Shown: positions 26,012 to 35,674, numbered from the stretch's first letter. The stretch is 64,000 nucleotides of DNA from Sphingomonas taxi (GCA_003240625.1 QFMX01000012.1:10039-74038), one strand, 5' to 3'. Translations and numbers: made by a program. Notes: a model not told the origin generated them from the letters alone.

Positions 26012-26896
26012 CTACCAGAGCACACCCTTTTCGGGCTGCAACGGCTCGGGCGCGGGATCGCCGATCGCCTGGAGCAGGTCGATCTCGATCGTGCGGCACA
26101 TCGCGTTCAAGGGCACGTCGTGGATCGTGTCCGCGAACGGATCGACCAGATCGTCGCCGATCTGCAGCACGGCCAGGAACATCAGGCCGGCGATCGTCGA
26201 GCCGACCGGGGTCGCATAGCCCAGCGTCTCGACCAGGCCGATCGGCAGCAGGACGCAGAACAGTCGCGTGAACAGGCTCGGGAAGAACCGGTACTGGTTG
26301 GGCAGCGGCGTGTTCTTGATCCGCTCCATGCCGCCCTGCGCGTTGGCGATATCGACGAGGATCGCTTCGAACTGCGTCTGCTGGATGGTGTCGATCCAGC
26401 CGTTGCGCCGCGCGACGTCGATCCGGCGGCCGGTGCCGTCGAGCAGGCCGTTGGCGATGTTGGTCCGCTCGAGCGCGAACGAGGCCTCTTCCTGCGACAG
26501 GAAGCGCAGCACCTCGGGCGCCGCCGGCTGCTTGCGCAACTGACAGCGGAGCGCGTTCACATACGCGATCTGGCGGAGGACGATGGTCCGCTTCATGTCG
26601 TGGCCCTCGGGCTCGGGCAACATGTTGCGCGCCATACGTGCCAGGCTGCGCGAGGCGTTGATCATCAGCCCCCACAGGCCGCGGCTTTCCCACCAGCGCT
26701 GATACGCCGAATTATCGCGGAAACCGAGGAACAGCGCGAGGGCGGTACCGAACAGGGTCAGCGGCAAGGCCGGCGCGTGGAACGGCAGGACGTAATAGGT
26801 GATCGTGACGACCACGTCCCAGACGAAGAGCCCGAGCAGCGGGCGCCAGACCTCGCTTAGGATCTGACTGAAGCGCGGTGTTGCAGTGACGATCAA
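26012..26896 (-). CDS. Bestrophin-family ion channel
   Basis: The 294-residue protein matches bacterial bestrophins (UPF0187): LPLTLFGTALALFLGFRDNSAYQRWWESR around residues 44-72 (key motif FRDNSAYQRWWE), then WGLMINASRSLARM. The C-terminal half carries the acidic helix region VDPFADTIHDVPLN. The proteins form pentameric anion or cation channels in the inner membrane. The gene stands alone between convergent doxX and folP on the same strand; a ribosome-binding GGGAG precedes the ATG. Confidence 0.9.
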   Translation of the reverse strand: MIVTATPRFSQILSEVWRPLLGLFVWDVVVTITYYVLPFHAPALPLTLFGTALALFLGFRDNSAYQRWWESRGLWGLMINASRSLARMARNMLPEPEGHDMKRTIVLRQIAYVNALRCQLRKQPAAPEVLRFLSQEEASFALERTNIANGLLDGTGRRIDVARRNGWIDTIQQTQFEAILVDIANAQGGMERIKNTPLPNQYRFFPSLFTRLFCVLLPIGLVETLGYATPVGSTIAGLMFLAVLQIGDDLVDPFADTIHDVPLNAMCRTIEIDLLQAIGDPAPEPLQPEKGVLW

Positions 26897-26963
26897 ACGA
26901 AAGCTCCCTTGTTTCCGTTGCGTTTAATGCGCGAAGAGGCGTTTCGCTGCAATGCAGCGATCA

Positions 26964-27911
26964 TCAGCCGCCGATAAGCGACTGATCGCGCAGGCCGCGC
27001 CAGATCTTCACCGACTGTACCGTCTCGGCAACGTCGTGGACGCGCAGGATCTGGACGCCCGCCTCCGCGCCTTTCAGCGCCAGTGCGAGCGAGCCGGCTA
27101 GACGCTGGCCGACCGGCGCTTCGTTCGATAATGCCCCGATCAGGCGCTTGCGGCTAGCGCCGAGCATGATCGGGCAACCGAGCCCGTGGAAGATCGCGAG
27201 GCCGTTTAGCAGCGCGAGGTTCTCGGCGAGCGTCTTGCCAAAGCCGATGCCGGGATCGACCATGATCCGCGACCGCTCGACGCCGCCCGCGACGGCCGCA
27301 GCGATGCGGGTTTCGAGCCAGTCGAACACCTCGGTCAGGACGTTGGCGTAGCCGCCGTCGCCGTGCCCGCCCTTTTTCGGGTCGGGCGAATGCATCAGCA
27401 CGACCGGGCAGCCGCTTTTCGCGACGACATCGAGCGCGCGGTCGTCCCAGAGGAGCGCGGCGACGTCGTTGACGATGTGCGCGCCGGCAGCGAGCGTCGC
27501 CTCCATGACGGCGGCCTTGCGCGTGTCGACCGAGACGATCGCGCCGGCGCGGGCGAGGCGTTCGACGACGGGGACGAGCCGCGCGATCTCGTCGCCTTCC
27601 CAGACCGCGGCCGCGCCGGGGCGAGTCGATTCGCCGCCGACGTCGATCATCGTCGCGCCGGCGGCGGCCATGTCGATCCCGGCGGCGGCGGCAGCGGCGG
27701 GGTCGTCGACATGCTTGCCGCCGTCGGAGAAGCTGTCGGGGGTGACGTTGAGAATACCGGCGATGATCGGCTGGTCGAAGCGGAGCGTGCGTTCGCCGAG
27801 CTGGACTGCGGCGCGGGGGGCGGTGATGGCGGCGTGGAGGTGCGCCGCGCGATCGCCCAGCGTTGCCACGTCGGTGACGGGGATCGCGCGGCGGGTGCGG
27901 CCTTCGATCAC
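26964..27911 (-). CDS. folP: Dihydropteroate synthase
   Basis: FolP joins p-aminobenzoate to hydroxymethyl-dihydropterin diphosphate. The TIM-barrel signatures are clear: GILNVTPDSFSDGGKH, DVGGESTRPGA, IVSVDTRKAAV, IVNDVAA and ILRVHDVAE near the C-terminus. Counting from the GTG at 27911 gives 315 residues. This is the first canonical start in the frame, but the frame stays coding-like for 34 more codons upstream, to an AUC at 28013 that has its own Shine-Dalgarno (listed separately). I therefore regard 27911 as the minimal start. Confidence 0.93.
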   Translation of the reverse strand: MIEGRTRRAIPVTDVATLGDRAAHLHAAITAPRAAVQLGERTLRFDQPIIAGILNVTPDSFSDGGKHVDDPAAAAAAGIDMAAAGATMIDVGGESTRPGAAAVWEGDEIARLVPVVERLARAGAIVSVDTRKAAVMEATLAAGAHIVNDVAALLWDDRALDVVAKSGCPVVLMHSPDPKKGGHGDGGYANVLTEVFDWLETRIAAAVAGGVERSRIMVDPGIGFGKTLAENLALLNGLAIFHGLGCPIMLGASRKRLIGALSNEAPVGQRLAGSLALALKGAEAGVQILRVHDVAETVQSVKIWRGLRDQSLIGG

Positions 27912-28013
27912 CTCGTACGCGGCGAACCACTGCAGGCCACCGGCCAGCCGCGCGACGCTGCCGTCTGCGTGGCCGATCGGGGTGTCGACGAACTGGACGG
28001 GGCGGAGGTGGAT
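27912..28013 (-). other. Probable N-terminal extension of folP starting at an AUC codon
   Basis: In the folP frame the codons upstream of GTG 27911 read HLRPVQFVDTPIG, then a short linker, VARLAGGLQWFAAYE and VIEG. This looks like conserved protein rather than noise. The frame is closed by TAA at 28076-28074 and contains no ATG, GTG or TTG. AGGAG at 28025-28021 lies 7 bases before the AUC at 28013-28011, which would give a 349-residue FolP. An in-frame AUC at 28016 is also possible. Confidence 0.5.
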
Positions 28014-28025
28014 GATCGTTCTCCT

Positions 28026-28134
28026 GCTCCCCTCCCTGGAAGGGAGGGGTCGGGGGTGGGTCGGCCGGTTGGTTTACGTATTGCCCGACAAGCAGCCAAC
28101 CCACTCCCAGCCCCTCCCTTCCAGGGAGGGGAGC
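28026..28134. repeat. Palindromic repeat family A, copy 2
   Basis: Ends GCTCCCCTCCCTGGAAGGGA and TCCCTTCCAGGGAGGGGAGC form an almost perfect inverted pair; the inner arms are GGGGGTGGGTCGG and CCAACCCACTCCCAG. Its edge abuts the Shine-Dalgarno of the folP extension. It separates ccrM from folP on the same strand. Confidence 0.92.
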
Positions 28135-28140
28135 AAGACG

Positions 28141-29301
28141 TCAGACCGTGGTCGCCAACAGATACGTCTGGCGGAGGTCGTCGATCGGCTTCAGGCCCTT
28201 GTCGCTCTCGTAATGCCAGAAGCTCCAGCCGTTGCACGCGGGCGCGTTCTGGAGCGTCGAGCCGAGCTTGTGGATCGAGCCGATCGTGCCGCAGTCGCTG
28301 AGCAGCGAGCCATCCGCGCGGATCGTCGCGCGCCAGCGGCGCTTCGAATCGGTCAGCACCGCGCCGGGCGTCAGATACGCGTTCTCGACCAACACGCCGA
28401 ACGCGACCTTGGGCTGCGTGCGGGGGCTCATCATCGTGCGGATCGCCGATTCGTCGAGCGGCAACGCTGCCTCGATCCGCTCCTGCGCGGCCTCGATGTA
28501 ATCGCCCTCGCGGTCGATGCCGATCCAGCTGCGACCGAGGCGCTTGGCGACTGCGCCAGTGGTGCCGGTACCGAAGAACGGGTCGAGCACGACGTCGCCG
28601 GGCTTCGTGCACGCCAGCAGGATGCGGTACAGCAGCGCCTCGGGCTTCTGCGTGGGATGCACCTTGGTGCCGTTCTTCTTCAGCCGCTCGGCGCCGCCGC
28701 AGGTCGGGAATTCCCAGTCGCTGCGCATCTGGAGCTCGTCGTTGAGCGTCTTCATCGCGCGGTAGTTGAAGTGGTACTTCGCCTTCTCGCCCTTCGACGC
28801 CCAGATCAAAGTCTCGTGCGCGTTGGTGAAGCGGGTGCCGCGGAAGTTCGGCATCGGGTTGGTCTTGCGCCAGACGATGTCGTTGAGGATCCAGTAGCCG
28901 AGATCCTGCACCGCCGCGCCGACGCGGAAGATGTTGTGATAGCTGCCGATCACCCAGAGCGACCCGTCGTCCTTGAGGATGCGGCGCGCTTCCTGGAGCC
29001 AGGCGCGGGTGAAGCGGTCATAGGCGGCGAAGGTGTCGAACTTGTCCCAGTCGTCGGTGACCGCGTCGACGTGGCTGCCGTCGGGGCGATAGAGTTCGCC
29101 ACCGAGCTGAAGGTTGTAGGGCGGATCGGCGAAGATCATGTCGATCGACTTCGACGGGAGCGCCTTCATCCGCTCGATGCAGTCGCCCCTTAGAATCTGA
29201 TCGAGGGGCAGCATCTGGTCGAGCGGAAGAACGGCCGGAACCGCGGGCTCCGCCAGCTTCTTGGCAGCCCGTGGCCGCGCGATCGTGTCGATCAAACCCA
29301 T
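28141..29301 (-). CDS. ccrM: Cell-cycle DNA adenine methyltransferase, CcrM type (GANTC)
   Basis: CcrM methylates adenine in GANTC and couples gene expression to replication in alphaproteobacteria. The 386-residue beta-class N6-adenine methyltransferase has ILRGDCIERM, the catalytic DPPY in IFADPPYNLQ (DPPY at 59-62), WRKTNPMPNFRG, and the SAM-binding DPFFGTGTTG in the second half. The C-terminal domain ending in YLLATTV is that of CcrM orthologues. About 36 residues precede the usual start of the Caulobacter protein and include a tandem LPLDQM-LPLDQI. Start at ATG 29301. Confidence 0.94.
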   Translation of the reverse strand: MGLIDTIARPRAAKKLAEPAVPAVLPLDQMLPLDQILRGDCIERMKALPSKSIDMIFADPPYNLQLGGELYRPDGSHVDAVTDDWDKFDTFAAYDRFTRAWLQEARRILKDDGSLWVIGSYHNIFRVGAAVQDLGYWILNDIVWRKTNPMPNFRGTRFTNAHETLIWASKGEKAKYHFNYRAMKTLNDELQMRSDWEFPTCGGAERLKKNGTKVHPTQKPEALLYRILLACTKPGDVVLDPFFGTGTTGAVAKRLGRSWIGIDREGDYIEAAQERIEAALPLDESAIRTMMSPRTQPKVAFGVLVENAYLTPGAVLTDSKRRWRATIRADGSLLSDCGTIGSIHKLGSTLQNAPACNGWSFWHYESDKGLKPIDDLRQTYLLATTV

Positions 29302-29343
29302 GTTTTCCGCCCCTTGTCGGCGCCTATAGCTGCGGAATTGTCC

Positions 29344-29443
29344 GACTCCGTCAAGCAAAGTTTCGTTAACGGCGCTTTGGTGCGAACCCGTCGCTGCGGC
29401 CAATCGAGTCGCCATTGCCCAGATGTTGAGTCGGGGGAGACTC
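29344..29443 (-). promoter_or_regulatory. Cluster of four GANTC sites upstream of ccrM
   Basis: GACTC occurs at 29344-29348, GAGTC at 29406-29410, GAGTC at 29428-29432 and GACTC at 29439-29443, all in the 176-base gap between ccrM and rnhB. In Caulobacter, GANTC sites in the ccrM leader reduce its transcription when fully methylated. The same feedback is inferred here from the sites alone. Confidence 0.55.
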
Positions 29444-29477
29444 GCGGCTCAAGCCCTTGGGGTGTGGCGCGAAAGGC

Positions 29478-30116
29478 TCAGCTCGTCGTTTCCGTCGCGA
29501 ACAACCCCTCGCGCGCCAGATAGGCGGCGGCGACGGGCGCGAAACTGCGCCGGTGAATCGGCGTGGGGCCGTGATCGCGGAGCGCCTTCATGTGGTGCGC
29601 GCAGCCGTAACCCTTGTTCGAATGCCAGTTATATTCGGGGTGCACGTCGGCGGCGGCGATCATGATGAGGTCGCGGGTGTGCTTGGCGACGATCGAAGCG
29701 GCGGCGATCGACAGCGATTTCGCGTCACCGCCGACTAGGGGCGTGGCGGGGTAGGTCCAGCGGGGCAAGCGGTTGCCGTCGACCAGGACATGCCCGGGCG
29801 CGTGGCCGAGTTCGGTGGCGAGCGCATCGACCGCGAGGGTCATGGCCTTCATCGTCGCCCAGTAGATGTTGAGCGTGTCGATCTCGTCGGGTTCGACGAT
29901 GCCGATGCCGACGATCGCGCAGCCCTTGAGGCGCGCGCAGAGCCGTTCGCGTTCGGCGGCGGAGAGCTTCTTCGAATCGTCGATGCCGCGGGGGACGCCT
30001 TTGGGCGGGAGAATCACGGCGGCGGCCACGACCGGCCCAGCGAGCGGTCCGCGGCCCGCTTCATCGACGCCGGCGACGGGGCCGACGCAGAGCTTTTCGT
30101 GTTTCATGCCGGGCAT
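29478..30116 (-). CDS. rnhB: Ribonuclease HII
   Basis: RnhB cuts the RNA strand of RNA-DNA hybrids and starts removal of single ribonucleotides from DNA. The 212-residue protein carries VAGVDEAGRGPLAGPVV with the first two catalytic acids (Asp-Glu), GVDDSKKLS-type IDDSKKLSAAER, VLVDGNRLP with the third Asp and SIAAASIVAKHTRD with the fourth. The start is the ATG at 30116, five bases after GGAG; another ATG is at 30107. The thiD stop lies one base upstream, so the two genes are one unit. Confidence 0.93.
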   Translation of the reverse strand: MPGMKHEKLCVGPVAGVDEAGRGPLAGPVVAAAVILPPKGVPRGIDDSKKLSAAERERLCARLKGCAIVGIGIVEPDEIDTLNIYWATMKAMTLAVDALATELGHAPGHVLVDGNRLPRWTYPATPLVGGDAKSLSIAAASIVAKHTRDLIMIAAADVHPEYNWHSNKGYGCAHHMKALRDHGPTPIHRRSFAPVAAAYLAREGLFATETTS

Positions 30117-30117
30117 T

Positions 30118-31041
30118 CTAACTCCATCGCGCGGCAAAAGCCTGCGCATCCCAGCCGTCGGGGTCCTTTGCCGCAAGCAGGTGATAGAAGGGGGTAGTGT
30201 CGAGCGCGTGGCCCATCGGGCCGTGCCCTTGGCCGATACCTGGAGCCGCTGCAAGCGCGGCGCGGACGAACGCGATGGCACGGTCGGTTGCGGTGTCGAG
30301 CGTCATGCCTTGCCCCAACCCCGTCGCGATGCCGCTGGCGAGCGTACAGCCGGTGCCGTGCGCGTGGCGGGTTTCGATGCGGGGGTTGGTCCAGCGGGTT
30401 TCGCCCGCGTCGGTGACGAGACGGTCGACGATGTGGGGACCTTCGCGGTGGCCGCCCTTGATGAGGACTGCGGGGCCGAGCGGACGGATCGCGGCCTCGC
30501 CGCCAAGGGCTGCGAGTTCGGGGAGGTTGGGGGTTACGAGCGTTGCGATTCGCATGAGACGCGCGAAGGCGGCGATCGTGTCACTGTCCGCGAGGACAGA
30601 GCCGCTGGTCGCGATCATCACCGGGTCGAAGACGATTGGGATGCTGCTCCCCTCCCTGGAAGGGAGGGGTTGGGGGTGGGTTGGTTTGGGGCCGGTATCG
30701 CGCTCGCCCAGCGGCCTACCCACCCCCAGCCCCTCCCTTCCAGGGAGGGGCGAAAGACGTTCTAGATATGCGGCAACCGCATTGGCGGTTTCGGCCGAGC
30801 CGATCATGCCGATCTTCACCGCATCGACGCCGATGTCGGAGACGACGGAGTCGATCTGCGCGAGGACCATGTCGGTCGGGATCTGGTGGACCGCCTGCAC
30901 GCCGAGCGTGTTCTGCGCGGTGATCGCAGTGACGGCGGTCATCGCGTGGCCGCCGAGCATCGTCACGGTCTTGATATCCGCCTGGATGCCGGCGCCGCCG
31001 CCTGAGTCCGAGCCGGCAATGATGAGAATTCTGGCGGTCAT
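30118..31041 (-). CDS. thiD: Hydroxymethylpyrimidine/phosphomethylpyrimidine kinase with in-frame repeat insertion
   Basis: ThiD phosphorylates HMP and HMP-phosphate for thiamine synthesis. The ribokinase-like fold is clear: ILIIAGSDSGGGAGIQADIK at the start, MLGGHAMTAVTAITAQNT, GMIGSAETANAVAAYLER, then IPIVFDPVMIATSG and the active-site HAHGTGCTLASGIATG. Between AAYLER and IPIVFDP lies a stretch (about residues 97-132) reading LSPLPGREGLGVG and later HPQPLPSREGS, which is the translation of a family A palindromic repeat. The frame is kept and both halves are intact, so the protein is probably functional with an extra loop. It has 307 residues, against about 265-270 in the family. Confidence 0.93.
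   Translation of the reverse strand: MTARILIIAGSDSGGGAGIQADIKTVTMLGGHAMTAVTAITAQNTLGVQAVHQIPTDMVLAQIDSVVSDIGVDAVKIGMIGSAETANAVAAYLERLSPLPGREGLGVGRPLGERDTGPKPTHPQPLPSREGSSIPIVFDPVMIATSGSVLADSDTIAAFARLMRIATLVTPNLPELAALGGEAAIRPLGPAVLIKGGHREGPHIVDRLVTDAGETRWTNPRIETRHAHGTGCTLASGIATGLGQGMTLDTATDRAIAFVRAALAAAPGIGQGHGPMGHALDTTPFYHLLAAKDPDGWDAQAFAARWS
30646..30751. repeat. Palindromic repeat family A, copy 3, inside thiD
   Basis: Ends GCTCCCCTCCCTGGAAGGGA and CCCTTCCAGGGAGGGGC, with inner arms GGGGGTGGGTTGG and CCTACCCACCCCCAG, match the copies at 2801 and 28026. Here the element is wholly within the thiD reading frame. Confidence 0.92.
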
Positions 31042-31109
31042 CACAATCGCTATGGCATAATCGCTGGGCTGTGGGACAGTGCAGGACTCAAGCCGATCGA
31101 CATTCTATT

Positions 31110-31324
31110 CTAGTGCCGCCGCCCGCCGCCCGGCTTCTGTGGCGGCGCTTCGCCCAGGCGTGTCGGCCGGTCCAACAGCTCCCCGCCGCAATTCGGGCAA
31201 CGCTCGTCGAGCGCATCCGCACATTCCGCGCAGAAGGTGCATTCGAACGAGCAGATGAACGCGCCCGGTGCAGCCGCGGGAAGCTCGGTGGCGCAGCGTT
31301 CGCAAATGGGGCGCATCTCTAGCA

Positions 31325-31325
<1 letters not shown>
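31110..31325 (-). CDS. DUF1272 cysteine-rich protein
   Basis: A 71-residue protein with the DUF1272 pattern: MLEMRPICERCATELP, then FICSFECTFCAECAD and RCPNCGGELLDRP. Eight cysteines arranged in pairs predict a small zinc-ribbon-type fold. The family's function is unknown. Its ATG overlaps the glmM stop (TGATG), so it is translationally coupled to glmM. It ends with a proline- and arginine-rich tail. Confidence 0.85.
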
Positions 31326-32665
<1,340 letters not shown>

Positions 32666-32734
32666 TCGTTCTGCTTTCCGTCCGGTATCCAGTCCTGAAG
32701 TCGCTGATAGCGCGGTGGAACACGAAGGGCGAGC

Positions 32735-34009
32735 ATGTCGCAGGCTACACGGATTCTTACAGCCCTGGTCGGCGGCATCGCGATCGGCATCGCTGCGGCC
32801 GCCTGGTCGCCAGCGAACGCGCTGGCGGTAACGGCGGTGACCCAGCCTATCGGCTCGGCTTGGCTGCACGGATTGCAGATGGTGATCGTTCCGCTGATCG
32901 TCGGGTTGCTGGTCACCGGCATCGGCGCGACCGCAGAGGCGGCGCGGGCCGGACGGATCACCGGCCGTGCGATCCTGATGATCGTCGTCATCCTGTGGAG
33001 CACGACGATCATGTCGGCGTTCGTCATGCCGTTGCTGCTCGACCTGTTCCCGCTGCCAGAGAGCCTCAGCACGGCGTTGCGCGCGGCGCTGACGACGGCG
33101 GCGGCGATCGGCACGGTACCGGGGATCGGCGCATTCTTCGACGGGATCGTGCCGACCAACATCGTCGCGGCGGCAGCAAGCGATTCGTTCCTGTCGCTGA
33201 CGGTGTTCGCGCTGGCGTTCGCGTTCGCGATCACGCGGCTTCCACAGGCGCAGCGCGCGATCCTGACGGGGTTTTTCCAAGCGGTGGTCGATGCGCTGCT
33301 GGTGCTGATCGGCTGGGTGCTGAAGCTCGCACCGATCGGGATCTTCGCGCTCGCTTACGGCGTCGGCGCGCGGACCGGGACGGCGGCGTTCGGGGCGTTG
33401 CTCCATTATATCGTCTGCGTCTCGGCGATCGGCTTCATCGTCCTGCTCGCGGCCTATCCGGTCGGGATGATCGGCGGGCGCGTGTCGCTGGGGCGGTTCG
33501 CGCGGGCGGTCGCACCGGCGCAGGCGGTGGCGATCAGCACGCAGTCCTCGCTCGCGTCGTTGCCGGCGATGCTCAAGGGCTCGGTCGATCTCGGTGCGTC
33601 GCCTGCCACTGCGGGCATCGTTCTGCCGCTGGCGGTCGCGATCTTCCGTGCGACCAGCCCGGCAATGAACCTCGCGGTCGCGCTGTACGTCGCACACTGG
33701 CTGGGCGTGCCGATCGGTCCGGCGCAGCTCGCCGCGGGTGTCGCGACCGCGGCGATCACGACGATGAGCTCTGTGTCGCTGCCGGGGACGATCAGTTTCG
33801 TCGCCTCGGTCGCGCCGGTTTCGCTCGCCATGGGGGTGCCGATCGAGGCTTTGGGGCTGCTCATCGCGGTGGAGACGGTGCCCGACCTGTTTCGGACCGT
33901 CGGCAACGTGACTATGGATACCGCCGTCACCATCTCCGTGTCTGCGCGGGCCGATCAAGGGGACGGCGCTCAGGAGATATCCCATGAAATATCGCACGCT
34001 CGGCCCTGA
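32735..34009 (+). CDS. Dicarboxylate/amino acid:cation symporter (DAACS family)
   Basis: The 424-residue inner-membrane protein has the family's eight helices and re-entrant loops. The serine-rich motif ISTQSSLASLPAML near residue 270 and the MNLAVALYVAHWLG and VSLPGTISF regions form the substrate and sodium site in DctA and GltP. It probably takes up a C4-dicarboxylate or acidic amino acid with cations. The start lies 69 bases from the divergent glmM start. Its last 26 bases overlap the start of the aldo/keto reductase gene. Confidence 0.88.
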   Translation: MSQATRILTALVGGIAIGIAAAAWSPANALAVTAVTQPIGSAWLHGLQMVIVPLIVGLLVTGIGATAEAARAGRITGRAILMIVVILWSTTIMSAFVMPLLLDLFPLPESLSTALRAALTTAAAIGTVPGIGAFFDGIVPTNIVAAAASDSFLSLTVFALAFAFAITRLPQAQRAILTGFFQAVVDALLVLIGWVLKLAPIGIFALAYGVGARTGTAAFGALLHYIVCVSAIGFIVLLAAYPVGMIGGRVSLGRFARAVAPAQAVAISTQSSLASLPAMLKGSVDLGASPATAGIVLPLAVAIFRATSPAMNLAVALYVAHWLGVPIGPAQLAAGVATAAITTMSSVSLPGTISFVASVAPVSLAMGVPIEALGLLIAVETVPDLFRTVGNVTMDTAVTISVSARADQGDGAQEISHEISHARP

Positions 34010-34976
34010 TTTCGAGGTTTCTGCGCTCGGGCTAGGCTGCATGCCGATGGCCGGCATCGGCAAGGGCATGTACGGCGAGGCCAACGCCGACGAGAGCATC
34101 GCCACGATCCACCGCGCGATCGAGCTTGGCGTGACGCTGTTCGACACCGCCGAGATTTATGGCCCGCTGGTCAACGAGGAACTGCTCGGCAAGGCGATCC
34201 GGGGCAAGCGCGACGGCGTCGTGATCGCGACCAAGTTCGGCTTTCGCTACGACGAGAACGGGATGACCGGGGTGGACTCGACACCGGCCAACGTGCGGCG
34301 GGCGTGCGAGGGATCGCTGAAGCGCCTTGGCGTCGAGACGATCGACCTGTTGTACCAGCACCGCGTCGATCCGGGCGTGCCGATCGAGGATACGGTCGGC
34401 GCGATGGCGGACCTCGTTCGCGAGGGCAAGGTGCGACATCTGGGGCTGTCAGAAGCGGGGCTCGACACCATTCGGCGCGCGGCGGCGACGCATCCGATCG
34501 CGGCGTTGCAGAGCGAATATTCGCTATGGGAGCGCGACGTCGAGGAGGCGATCCTGCCGCTGTGTCGCGAACTCGGGATCGGCTTTGTGCCGTATTCGCC
34601 GCTGGGCCGCGGGTTCCTGACGGGGCAGATCACGGCGCGGTCGGACTTGCCTGAGGGCGACTACCGGCGGAACGACCCGCGCTATTCGGAGGAGAACTTC
34701 GCCAAGAACATGGCGATGGTTGCGGTGGTGAAGGGCATTGCGGATGCGCATGACGCTTCGCCTGCGCAGATCGCGCTCGCATGGTTGCTGGCGCAGGGCG
34801 ACGACGTCGTGCCGATCCCTGGGTCGAAACGACGGATCACGCTGGAGGACAGCATGAAGGCGGCGGACATCACGCTGTCAGCCGACGATCTGGCGAAGCT
34901 GGATGCGGCGGCGCCGCGAGGCGGGACGGCTGGGCCGCGCTACGGCGAGAAGGCGCTGTCGATGACGCGGATCTAG
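33984..34976 (+). CDS. Aldo/keto reductase
   Basis: The 330-residue NADPH-dependent oxidoreductase has the TIM-barrel catalytic set: Asp and Tyr in LFDTAEIYG, Lys in ATKFGF and His in LYQHRVDP. The C-terminal coenzyme region includes VPIPGSKRRITLEDS. It resembles the AKR13-type (YakC-like) reductases that act on aldehydes or ketones; the substrate is unknown. GGAGATATCCC precedes the ATG, inside the 3' end of the symporter gene, so the two may be co-expressed. Confidence 0.9.
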   Translation: MKYRTLGPDFEVSALGLGCMPMAGIGKGMYGEANADESIATIHRAIELGVTLFDTAEIYGPLVNEELLGKAIRGKRDGVVIATKFGFRYDENGMTGVDSTPANVRRACEGSLKRLGVETIDLLYQHRVDPGVPIEDTVGAMADLVREGKVRHLGLSEAGLDTIRRAAATHPIAALQSEYSLWERDVEEAILPLCRELGIGFVPYSPLGRGFLTGQITARSDLPEGDYRRNDPRYSEENFAKNMAMVAVVKGIADAHDASPAQIALAWLLAQGDDVVPIPGSKRRITLEDSMKAADITLSADDLAKLDAAAPRGGTAGPRYGEKALSMTRI

Positions 34977-35030
34977 CGTCCTCGCGCTGAGCGGGGCGAT
35001 CGTGCGCGGTCGTCGAGAACGATCTCCCCG

Positions 35031-35606
35031 CTACAGCCAGGCGAGCCCAGCCAGGAGGGCGCCCACCAAGGCGGCGGTGCCCGCGACCCACAGCAACCAC
35101 CGCCGCCCGGTCAGCGCGGTAATCGAGGCCAACGCAATCGCCACCTGGATCGCGGTGACCGCCAGCGCGAGCTTCGTATGCGGCCGCAGCGCTTGGTCCG
35201 ACTTCGCGTTCGCCGCCGCCGATTGTCGGTCGAGCGCCTCCGCCTCCCGCTTCAGCCCAGCCCCCCGCGCCTTGTACCGCGCGATATCGGCGCGGTGTGC
35301 GGACATTTGGTTCGCATCGAACGCGAGCGGCGCGAGATCGACTTCCATCTGCGCGATATGCCGCTTCAGATCCTCGGCCTGGTAATAGCCCCACGCATCC
35401 GACGCTTGAGCCTTGATCAGCACTGCCTCGTTCTTGTGGAGCAACGCCTCGTTCTGCGTATGCCCACCGAGAAAACTGGTGACGGCGGCCAGGGTCGCCA
35501 GGATCGCGGTGAACAACGCGATCCGCTGGTCGAGCGCCTCACCACTGGCGGCTCGTTCCTCCGACAGCCGTTCATGCAACCCGCGCACTTCGAAATCATC
35601 GTCCAT
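35031..35606 (-). CDS. DUF4337 domain membrane protein
   Basis: The 191-residue protein has one N-terminal hydrophobic helix (about residues 29-47), a central alpha-helical coiled-coil-like stretch rich in Ala, Glu, Lys and Arg, and a pair of hydrophobic segments at the C-terminus (about 143-190). The pattern ALLHKNEAVLIKAQASDAWGYYQAE is typical of DUF4337 proteins (key WGYYQ motif near residue 73). Function unknown; probably inner membrane with a cytoplasmic or periplasmic coiled coil. The start ATG is at 35606. It is divergent from the hydrolase gene at 35675. Confidence 0.8.
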   Translation of the reverse strand: MDDDFEVRGLHERLSEERAASGEALDQRIALFTAILATLAAVTSFLGGHTQNEALLHKNEAVLIKAQASDAWGYYQAEDLKRHIAQMEVDLAPLAFDANQMSAHRADIARYKARGAGLKREAEALDRQSAAANAKSDQALRPHTKLALAVTAIQVAIALASITALTGRRWLLWVAGTAALVGALLAGLAWL

Positions 35607-35674
35607 GCCCGCCGCTGTGGCGCTCCGCGCGTGACTGGACCCTGATGATCGGGTGACATATCCGTCAGCGCGCC

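Noticed and set aside
27469..29193. A 574-codon plus-strand frame across folP and ccrM
   Set aside because: It runs antisense through two certain genes and a palindromic repeat; no protein pattern.
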